This document shows positions 51,839 through 58,397 of a stretch of 58,397 bases of DNA, piece after piece. The position numbers and the translations under genes are program-made. Origin of the DNA: M3007 sp041736625 (GTDB lineage: Bacteria > Bacteroidota > Bacteroidia > Chitinophagales > Saprospiraceae); NCBI GenBank assembly GCA_041736625.1, contig JBGSTG010000045.1, positions 1 to 58,397 on the forward strand, read 5' to 3'. The notes beneath the pieces were generated by a model, which was not told the DNA's origin, did not search any database, and was given only the letters and a program-made list of their open reading frames with translations. The stretch's first letter is position 1, and each line of letters begins with the position of its first letter.

Positions 51839-52551
51839 CGTATGATCGGTGGCGTAAGCCGGTCGAGGGGGTACCAGTTGCCCCACCAGTCGTAGTACTC
51901 CAGGTTGTTAAAAAAGAGTTTGTAGTCAAACTCGCTCGGGATGTCGTACACAAAGCCCGGATAGTAATACCGAAGCCCCATATTTTTGGCCGCCTCGATT
52001 TCGCGCAGCATGGTGTAGGTGCCCAGGCTGCGGGTCGTTTCAGACGGGTCGAATATGCCGTAATTGCCCGACATGCTGCGCTTGCCCAGGTGAAAGAAAC
52101 TGGATGCTACCAGCCGCTCGTGCTGAAACACGTCGAACTGCATGCCATGGCTGGGCATAATGCTGCTCCATGGGCTGAAAAAGCCGTAAATGGTGGAGGG
52201 TTTGTTGTGGCTGAACCGCTCGGCGTGCAGTTCGAACAAGTGTTCGTGGCGTTCCGTGATGCGTATGCTGCGGCGATAAACCGTCAGGTCCAGGTTCCGC
52301 CGAAGGGTACGTCGCTGACTCTTGGAAAAGGTAAAACCATCGAGGCGGATGCGGAGCATGATGACGCGGCATGACTCGCCGCGCCACTCCCAGTAGTTGC
52401 GCCGGAACATCAAATCGGCCCAGTAGCACCAACCGTCTTCGCAAAAATGGTCAAACACCAGGGGCGAAAAAGGCTGCATAGGCACATACTCCTCTACGGC
52501 GTACGGGTTGAAAGCCAAGTCCCTGAAACGGTTAACCGTTTGAATGTGCAT
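51835..52551 (-). CDS. Arginyl-tRNA--protein transferase C-domain-like (GNAT) protein
   Basis: A 238-residue protein whose second half matches the ATE1/Bpt C-terminal GNAT-like domain: KPSTIYGFFSPWSSIMPSHG, MQFDVFQHERLVASSFFHLG, SLGTYTMLREIEAAKNMGLR and YYYPGFVYDIPSEFDYKLFF. The N-terminal part keeps CEDGWCYWADLMFRRNYWEW and RVIMLRIRLDGFTFSKSQRR, reminiscent of the substrate-side N-domain, but the paired-cysteine CxxC...CC motif of true Bpt/ATE1 is not seen. It may add an amino acid to proteins, or be a relative that has changed function. It is convergent with the GT39 gene (4-bp overlap). Confidence 0.7.
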   Translation of the reverse strand: MHIQTVNRFRDLAFNPYAVEEYVPMQPFSPLVFDHFCEDGWCYWADLMFRRNYWEWRGESCRVIMLRIRLDGFTFSKSQRRTLRRNLDLTVYRRSIRITERHEHLFELHAERFSHNKPSTIYGFFSPWSSIMPSHGMQFDVFQHERLVASSFFHLGKRSMSGNYGIFDPSETTRSLGTYTMLREIEAAKNMGLRYYYPGFVYDIPSEFDYKLFFNNLEYYDWWGNWYPLDRLTPPIIR

Positions 52552-52614
52552 AATAACAACCGGGCGGTTTGCGATTCACTGTATTATTGGGTGGCAAAAA
52601 TAGCGCATACCCAC

Positions 52615-52622
52615 TACTTTTG
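52615..52622 (+). promoter_or_regulatory. -7 element (TACTTTTG) upstream of threonine aldolase
   Basis: TACTTTTG matches TAnnTTTG, 46 bp before TTG 52669. A TTG at 52587-52589 lies 25 bp upstream, slightly beyond the usual spacing. Confidence 0.55.
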
Positions 52623-52668
52623 TCGCTGTGTACACGACATTTTCCCATCTTATCACTTTCCGACCGGC

Positions 52669-53700
52669 TTGATCAACCTCATCTCCGATACCGCGACCCG
52701 CCCAACACCCGGTATGCTCCGCGCCATGATGGCCGCCGAAGTCGGCGACGACGTATTTCGCGAAGACCCCACCGTCAACCAGTTGGAGGCCTATTGCGCC
52801 GACCTGTTCGGGCACGAAGCTGCGTTGTTTTGCCCCTCGGGCACCATGACCAACCAGATCGCCCTGAAGGTGCACACGCGCCCGCTCGACGAAGTAATCT
52901 GCGACGAGATGAGCCACATCTATCAGTATGAGGTGGCGGGTTACGCGTTTAACAGCGGCATTGGTGTCAACCTCATCCGCACACCAAACGGCATTCTGAA
53001 CGCCGAACAAGTGGAGGCCGCCATCCGGCCGCGCCAGGACTGGCTACCCAAAAGCACCCTCGTGGTGCTCGAAAACACCTGCAACCGCGGCGGCGGCAGC
53101 CTTTACCGCCTGGATACCCTGCGCGCCATTCAGCAAGTGTGCAAAAAACACGGACTGGCGTTGCACCTCGACGGCGCCCGGCTGTTCAACGCCCTGGCAG
53201 AGACCGGGGATTCCACACGCGACACAGGCGCGGTTTTCGACTCCGTCAGCCTGTGCCTGTCGAAAGGACTTGGCGCGCCCGTAGGATCGGTGCTTACCGG
53301 CCCGAAGGACTTCATTGCCGAGGCGCGGCGCGTGCGCAAGGTCATGGGCGGCGGCATGCGGCAAGCGGGATACCTGGCGGCTGCCGGGTTGTACGCCCTG
53401 CAACACCACGTACAACGGCTGCCCGAAGACCACGCCCACGCCCGCATGCTGGCCGGCGCTCTGCAGGAATTGCCTTATGTGACCGATATCCGGCCTGTGG
53501 AGAGCAATATCGTCATTTTTGACCTGGTGCCGCCGATGACGCCGGCTTCTTTCATCGCATTTTTACACAAAAACGGCATCAAAGTGTCCGGTTTTGGGCC
53601 CAATACCATTCGGATGGTGACGCACCTGGATGTCAGCCGGGAAATGATTGATCGGGTGATCGCTGTTTTGACCAGCTGGCGCGCCGAACAGCATAAATAA
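52669..53700 (+). CDS. Low-specificity L-threonine aldolase
   Basis: A 343-residue fold-type I PLP enzyme that splits L-threonine or L-allo-threonine to glycine and acetaldehyde. Motifs: INLISDTATRPTPGMLRAMM, GDDVFREDPTVNQLEAYCAD, LFCPSGTMTNQIALKVH, DEMSHIYQYEVAG, LENTCNRGGGSLYRLD, LHLDGARLFNALAETGD (PLP Asp) and SVSLCLSKGLGAPVGSVLTG with the Schiff-base Lys. TTG 52669 is chosen because residues upstream do not look like the family and the promoter is at 52615. With kbl it gives two routes from threonine to glycine in this window. Confidence 0.92.
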   Translation: MINLISDTATRPTPGMLRAMMAAEVGDDVFREDPTVNQLEAYCADLFGHEAALFCPSGTMTNQIALKVHTRPLDEVICDEMSHIYQYEVAGYAFNSGIGVNLIRTPNGILNAEQVEAAIRPRQDWLPKSTLVVLENTCNRGGGSLYRLDTLRAIQQVCKKHGLALHLDGARLFNALAETGDSTRDTGAVFDSVSLCLSKGLGAPVGSVLTGPKDFIAEARRVRKVMGGGMRQAGYLAAAGLYALQHHVQRLPEDHAHARMLAGALQELPYVTDIRPVESNIVIFDLVPPMTPASFIAFLHKNGIKVSGFGPNTIRMVTHLDVSREMIDRVIAVLTSWRAEQHK

Positions 53701-54175
53701 GCTCATCCTCAAAAACGCCGTTTTTAAACAGTATCTGGTCCATGCGCGCCTCCAGTATGAACCCGGTTTTTTCCAATACGCGCTGGGAGGCCCGGTTGGA
53801 ACCGAACGGGCGGGCGTAAATCCGTTCAATGTCGAGGTTTGCGAACCCGAAATCGAGCATTTTAGGAATGGCCCGCGTGATGATGCCCTTCCCCCAGAAC
53901 GGTTCGGCCAGCCAGTAGCCCAATTCTGCATTTTTCCGGTAGATGTCGGTTTGCGGATGCAAACCAATACCCCCGGACGCCGCCCCGTGGATGTCAATGG
54001 TGAAAACAGTGACGGGATCGGCCTGCAGGGTCATTTCAATGAATCGCCGACCGTCCTCTGCCGTGTAGGGATGCGGAAAGCGGTCGGTCAGGTTTTTGGC
54101 GATGTGGTAATTGTTGGCGTAGCGCACCAAACTGTCTACATCGGTTAGGGTAAAAGGGCGGAGATGGAAGTGCAT
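53633..54175 (-). CDS. GNAT acetyltransferase (RimJ/RimL type)
   Basis: A 180-residue GNAT protein of the Acetyltransf_3 type: HFHLRPFTLTDVDSLVRYAN, IHGAASGGIGLHPQTDIYRK, NAELGYWLAEPFWGKGIITR (acetyl-CoA loop), ANLDIERIYARPFGSNRASQ and RVLEKTGFILEARMDQ. ATG 54175 gives the normal family start; the open frame extends further upstream without similarity. The last ~20 codons (WSKQRSPDQSFPG) lie antisense to the 3' end of the threonine aldolase gene, a 68-bp convergent overlap. Acceptor unknown (a protein N-terminus or small molecule). Confidence 0.88.
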   Translation of the reverse strand: MHFHLRPFTLTDVDSLVRYANNYHIAKNLTDRFPHPYTAEDGRRFIEMTLQADPVTVFTIDIHGAASGGIGLHPQTDIYRKNAELGYWLAEPFWGKGIITRAIPKMLDFGFANLDIERIYARPFGSNRASQRVLEKTGFILEARMDQILFKNGVFEDELIYAVRRASWSKQRSPDQSFPG

Positions 54176-54265
54176 GTGTGGGTGATTTAGGCAAAGAACG
54201 TGTTTTAAACAACACAAAATTTTGCTCTGGAAGTTCCCACTTCCGGCAATATCCAAGGCTTTGCC

Positions 54266-54273
54266 TACTTTTG
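54266..54273 (+). promoter_or_regulatory. -7 element (TACTTTTG)
   Basis: TACTTTTG matches TAnnTTTG, 49 bp before ATG 54323. No -33 TTG at a normal distance. Confidence 0.5.
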
Positions 54274-54322
54274 CCGCCGCTGCACCGGAGATCGCAGCCT
54301 TTCCACTCCTCAATTCATCAAC

Positions 54323-55519
<1,197 letters not shown>

Positions 55520-55534
<15 letters not shown>

Positions 55535-55553
55535 ACTTTTTTGATTACTTTTG
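55520..55553 (+). promoter_or_regulatory. Promoter: TTG-N23-TACTTTTG upstream of the ATPase/PIN-like cassette
   Basis: TTG at 55520-55522 and TACTTTTG at 55546-55553 fit the Bacteroidota consensus; the -33 lies inside the end of the preceding gene. ATG 55584 is 30 bp downstream. Confidence 0.6.
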
Positions 55554-55583
55554 TTGTTGATCACAAGCCAAACGCGTTAAAAA

Positions 55584-56864
55584 ATGACAACAACCCTCGG
55601 CATAAAAAATTTCCGAAGCATCAAAGACGCCCGGCTGGAGCTGGGCGTCTTTACCGTTTTAACCGGGGAAAACAACAGTGGAAAGAGCAGTTTTTTGTAC
55701 GCTTTGCAAGTGATGAAGAATGTTGTCAGCAATCCGAACCAGTCCGTTGATGAGTTTTTGAATTTGCATTTTTTGAATTTGGGTGGACGGAAAGAAGCTT
55801 CTCACAAGAACAGGCCTTTTTCCAGGGATGGCATGAAGGCAAATTATGATTTCAGTTTTTCTTTATTTAATGAAATTGAAGGAACTGAGTACCAAATAAA
55901 TATTGGCAATATTTCTAGTTTATTATTTAAAAAAACATCTTTTTTACATCCATTTGACTTATCCCTAGATATTATTTTTCCATATTCATTAAACAAAAAA
56001 ATCACGAGAGAAATCAATATTTTAGGCACGACTCACGGTTACGAAATAAGCTGGAACGGATTTACAATAAATAATCCGATAAAGACCATCTTTAATTCAA
56101 CCTCTGAAATACAAATTCAGAGGCCACCAACATCAACGATACCAATAGAAGACGAAACAGATGCATTGTTTATTATTTCAATGTTTGAAGAACCAATCAA
56201 TACCTTAACAAGTTCAGATGTTATTCCTACTCAACGCGGTTTCACCAAACCCATTTACAATCTCATCCCGCTCCAACAATTTATATACACGGAAGAGGAA
56301 GTTGCTACCTTACTGGCAACTGATAAAACCCTGCAAGCCAAGGTTTCATATTATTTTGAAAAAATTACCGGAAAACGGTTCACAGTGTCCATGTCGCCCG
56401 GGGTTGGCTTTTTTTATCTGCAAGTGCGTGAACCGGACTCCGAGTTCAGCACAGAACTGGTCAACCAAGGCATGGGAATCAATCAAATTGTTTACCTGTT
56501 GTCAAAAATTTTATATGAAAAAAACCGGTTGATTTGTGTGGACGAACCTGAGATACACCTTCATCCAACGTTAATCGAAAAATTCATGCATGTTTTGATG
56601 GAGATTGCCCAAAATGAGAACAAACGCTTTTTGTTTTCCACGCACAGCGAACATCTTTTGTTATCCCTGTTGGCCGAAGTGCATGAAGGCAATTTGAATC
56701 CGGAAGACCTGAAAGTGCATTACTTGACCAAAGAAGGTTTTGAAACCAAGGTGGAAACGCAAAGGGTGGGTTCCAACGGGCAAATAGAAGGTGGCCTGAA
56801 AACTTTCATAGAATCACAAATGCAGCTTTCGCAAAGATTTTTCCCGGTCGGTATATCTGAGTAA
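55584..56864 (+). CDS. AAA ATPase of the OLD/RecF-like (AAA_15/AAA_21) group
   Basis: A 426-residue ABC-like ATPase without a TOPRIM or nuclease domain. It opens LGIKNFRSIKDARLELGVFT, Walker A GENNSGKSSF (about 28-37); a variable AT-rich middle (residues ~60-200) follows; then a signature-like LVNQGMGINQIVYLLSKILY, Walker B LICVDEPEIHLHPTLIEKFM (about 314-333), and the H-loop FSTHSEHLLLSLLA (about 350). Such ATPases drive or sense in many anti-phage and toxin-like gene pairs. The gene is clearly more AT-rich than its neighbours, suggesting acquisition. It is followed at once by a small gene in a shifted frame (56861-57331), forming a two-gene unit. Confidence 0.9.
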   Translation: MTTTLGIKNFRSIKDARLELGVFTVLTGENNSGKSSFLYALQVMKNVVSNPNQSVDEFLNLHFLNLGGRKEASHKNRPFSRDGMKANYDFSFSLFNEIEGTEYQINIGNISSLLFKKTSFLHPFDLSLDIIFPYSLNKKITREINILGTTHGYEISWNGFTINNPIKTIFNSTSEIQIQRPPTSTIPIEDETDALFIISMFEEPINTLTSSDVIPTQRGFTKPIYNLIPLQQFIYTEEEVATLLATDKTLQAKVSYYFEKITGKRFTVSMSPGVGFFYLQVREPDSEFSTELVNQGMGINQIVYLLSKILYEKNRLICVDEPEIHLHPTLIEKFMHVLMEIAQNENKRFLFSTHSEHLLLSLLAEVHEGNLNPEDLKVHYLTKEGFETKVETQRVGSNGQIEGGLKTFIESQMQLSQRFFPVGISE

Positions 56865-56896
56865 GTCACCTGGATTTTGTCATCAACGAGTGGTTT

Positions 56897-57331
56897 TTGG
56901 ACTGGCACACACCCGGTGCAACGCAGGAAGAAAAGTCAACCGTACAAATGTTTTTCAGGCAGTTGCTGCAGTCAGAGCACAGGTTGGTCATTTTGCAAAA
57001 TAGTCCATTCATGGCAAAACTTCATCAATACAGACAAACATACGACTACGATTTATTTTGCCGCCAAAACCTGAAGTTGTTTTTTTCAGCAATTTTGCAG
57101 AACTTGCAAAAAAGTATCATCCTTCACCAGCCGCCTGACCTTTCTCCAAGTCTGGAAAGAAAACTTGAAACAGGCAACTTTTCCAGCGACCGGTATTTGT
57201 TCCAGTGCGCCCAATCCACCCAACAAAAAATAATTGTGACCACAGACCAAAGACTCGTCGAACATATCGGCATTAATGAAGGTTTTAGATTTATGGATGT
57301 CGCCTCATTTCAACAAAACTTCCTAACGTAA
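56897..57331 (+). CDS. Small PIN-like protein paired with the AAA ATPase
   Basis: Product not firmly recognised. The frame is open from 56861, right on the ATPase stop, but the only usual start before the body is TTG 56897. The upstream part SHLDFVINEWFLDW would be a good first PIN strand with an Asp, and its first codon is GTA where GTG would be expected. The C-terminal half, SSDRYLFQCAQSTQQKIIVT followed by TDQRLVEHIG, follows the PIN pattern (Asp, helix, then VTxD). So a metal-dependent RNase-like effector is plausible but inferred. It has no membrane segment. Low GC like the ATPase. Length is 144 residues from TTG 56897, or up to 156 with the upstream codons. Confidence 0.65.
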   Translation: MDWHTPGATQEEKSTVQMFFRQLLQSEHRLVILQNSPFMAKLHQYRQTYDYDLFCRQNLKLFFSAILQNLQKSIILHQPPDLSPSLERKLETGNFSSDRYLFQCAQSTQQKIIVTTDQRLVEHIGINEGFRFMDVASFQQNFLT

Positions 57332-57417
57332 ACGTTTCATCCAAGCCTCCTGCCCACATCCATCTGATAAAACTGCTAACCACGGCGATTCAGGTCGCCA
57401 ATACGCAATCCCGCACC

Positions 57418-58104
57418 ATGCGCATACTTCTGGTCGAAGACGAAAAATCCATACGCGACGCCCTTGAGATGAACCTCGAGATGGAAGGCTATGAAGTAGT
57501 ATCGACCGACAACGGTAAAAAGGCCCTCGAACTCACCCAGTCGCAACACTTCGACCTGCTGTTGCTGGATGTCATGCTGCCCGATGTCGACGGCTTTACC
57601 ATCACCGAGCAGATACGCCTCAGCAACATAGAAGTACCCATTCTGATCCTGACCGCCAAGGACATGGCCCAGGACCGCATCACCGGCCTGAAAAAGGGCG
57701 CCGACGATTACATGACCAAACCCTTCAACCTGGAAGAGCTGCTGCTTCGCGTGCACAACCTGATGCGCCGCAGCCGGCGCATGCACGGTGAAATGGTCGA
57801 GTTGTACGATTTCGGCGGGAACAGCATCAATTTTAGCACGTATGAAGCCCAAACCTGGCGGGGGGAATCCATCTCCCTGACCAAGAAGGAGGCTTTGTTG
57901 CTCAAACTGCTGGTTGAACGGAAAAACGAGGTGGTCAGCAGAAACCAGATCCTGCAGGCCGTGTGGGGCTACGACGTGTTCCCCAGCACCCGTACCATCG
58001 ACAACTTCATCCTGGCTTTCCGCAAATACTTTGAAAAAGATCCCAAAACGCCGCAGTTCTTTCATTCCATTCGCGGAGTTGGGTATAAATTTTTAATTCC
58101 CTGA
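57418..58104 (+). CDS. OmpR/PhoB-family response regulator
   Basis: A 228-residue two-component regulator. Receiver domain: MRILLVEDEKSIRDALEMNL with the acidic pair, HFDLLLLDVMLPDVDGF with phospho-acceptor Asp 51, ILILTAKD with the conserved Thr, and DYMTKPFNLEELLLRV with Lys 101. The effector is a winged helix: SISLTKKEALLLKLLVERKN, EVVSRNQILQAVWGYDVFPS, RTIDNFILAFRKYF, FHSIRGVGYKFLIP. The sensor kinase is not next to it: the following gene is a DUF72 remnant. It begins 86 bp after the PIN-like gene; no strong promoter was seen in between. Confidence 0.95.
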   Translation: MRILLVEDEKSIRDALEMNLEMEGYEVVSTDNGKKALELTQSQHFDLLLLDVMLPDVDGFTITEQIRLSNIEVPILILTAKDMAQDRITGLKKGADDYMTKPFNLEELLLRVHNLMRRSRRMHGEMVELYDFGGNSINFSTYEAQTWRGESISLTKKEALLLKLLVERKNEVVSRNQILQAVWGYDVFPSTRTIDNFILAFRKYFEKDPKTPQFFHSIRGVGYKFLIP

Positions 58105-58166
58105 AGCGGCGATCACACAGACGGACAGCCCTCCCCTGATCCTCAAACCGGCACGCGCATATTCAT

Positions 58167-58262
58167 ATGGAATTCGGCAAAACATCCGATATCGACCAGG
58201 TGGACTTCCGCCTGCCGCCGGAGCCGGCCCGCAATGCGGACTTCTGGTCGCGCATGGCCCTG
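58167..58262 (+). pseudogene. DUF72 gene, 5' fragment cut by an insertion sequence
   Basis: ATG 58167 starts MEFGKTSDIDQVDFRLPPEP, a good match to the N-terminus of DUF72 (YecE-like TIM-barrel) proteins, which usually run ~240-300 residues. After 31-32 codons the frame reaches TGTAG at 58261, where a different sequence begins, and stops at TAG 58263-58265. The remaining gene, if present, must lie beyond the insertion outside the window. Confidence 0.6.
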
Positions 58263-58397
58263 TAGCCTCCCCCAATCACGAGGCCACTGAATAATAGAGA
58301 ACCTCTTTTTTGTTCTCATACTGTTCCGGGGTGCTGTTCCCCAGGTTTTCGTGCGGCCGCAGGTGGTTGTACACATGCGACCAACTTTGTATCTCCT
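58261..58397. mobile_element. End of an IS3/IS481-type insertion sequence
   Basis: The element end begins TGTAGCCTCCCCCAATCACG at 58261, where the DUF72 frame breaks, and continues off the window. TG at the outer edge fits IS3-like terminal repeats. It contains the 3' end of a transposase on the minus strand, 15 bp from the edge. Confidence 0.6.
58276..58397 (-). CDS. DDE integrase-type transposase, C-terminal fragment
   Basis: On the minus strand the frame ending at TGA 58276 reads SHVYNHLRPHENLGNSTPEQ then YENKKEVLYYSVAS. The YNxxRPHxxLGxxTPxx pattern is the C-terminal end of the retroviral-type integrase core of IS3 and IS481 family transposases. Only about 39 residues are inside the window; the catalytic DDE residues lie outside. 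Confidence 0.8.
   Translation of the reverse strand, partial: EIQSWSHVYNHLRPHENLGNSTPEQYENKKEVLYYSVAS

Noticed and set aside
55584..57331. PARIS, OLD or RloC identity for the ATPase pair
   Set aside because: The ATPase has no C-terminal TOPRIM or HNH domain, and the partner lacks TOPRIM/DUF4435-like motifs.

Overview
The window reads as a chromosomal segment of a Bacteroidota bacterium, most likely near Saprospiria (inference). The evidence is: many promoters with the Bacteroidota -7 element TAnnTTTG; a 1,972-residue secreted protein ending in a type B (CHU_C, gliding-motility-associated) type IX secretion sorting domain; a SusC/CirA-like TonB receptor with an N-terminal carboxypeptidase-regulatory domain; a TamL-type lipoprotein member of the BamA/TamA family plus a giant TamB; a UpxY-type NusG paralogue; the short Bacteroidota primary sigma factor; and futalosine-pathway menaquinone genes. 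Most of the DNA is moderately GC-rich and densely coded. I see no rRNA, tRNA or CRISPR array.

Layout. 1-1631 is a damaged region: the end of a NuoF/HydB-type flavoprotein, a 5' stub of the next hydrogenase/NADH dehydrogenase subunit, and a 3'-truncated NAD(P)HX epimerase/dehydratase joined tail to tail at about 808-823. 1686-9856 is housekeeping and accessory metabolism (class III CoA-transferase, hemE, DEAD-box helicase, Uma2 protein, alpha-amylase, kbl). 9889-16839 carries envelope proteins: a DUF937-OmpA fusion, TamL, an rRNA methyltransferase, and a LemA-TPM-TPM operon. 16840-19622 is rich in heptamer repeat elements around a four-helix-bundle (S23/IVS) gene, folP and an orphan ABC permease. 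19620-28676 has a SET protein, a CBS-domain cystathionine beta-synthase, the giant adhesin-like protein and a membrane glycosyltransferase. 28873-31471 is a tight mqnE - histidine phosphatase - mqnA operon. 31525-37429 has membrane and envelope proteins (SGNH hydrolase, DUF4239, NhaA, sterol desaturase, rhodanese lipoprotein, coiled-coil protein). 37514-44770 is TamB and a TonB receptor. 44964-49169 is a surface-polysaccharide group (deacetylase-like, Wzi-like, hexapeptide acetyltransferase, UpxY), followed by the primary sigma factor with its own strong promoter. 50153-55534 has a GT39 glycosyltransferase, an arginyltransferase-like protein, threonine aldolase, a GNAT and carboxynorspermidine dehydrogenase. 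55584-57331 is an AT-rich two-gene cassette (AAA ATPase plus a small PIN-like protein). The window ends with an OmpR-type regulator and a DUF72 gene cut by an insertion sequence.

The most noteworthy non-genic structure is a set of short-unit degenerate repeats (7-bp CCGACnn-like, 7-bp GGAATGn and 9-bp GACCTATnn units). Many arrays begin at, or even contain, the stop codon of the neighbouring gene, and several fold into large hairpins around a shared ~42-bp core. A separate 218-bp MITE-like element with 46-bp terminal inverted repeats sits inside one such array. The best candidate for an undescribed system is the AAA ATPase/PIN-like pair.
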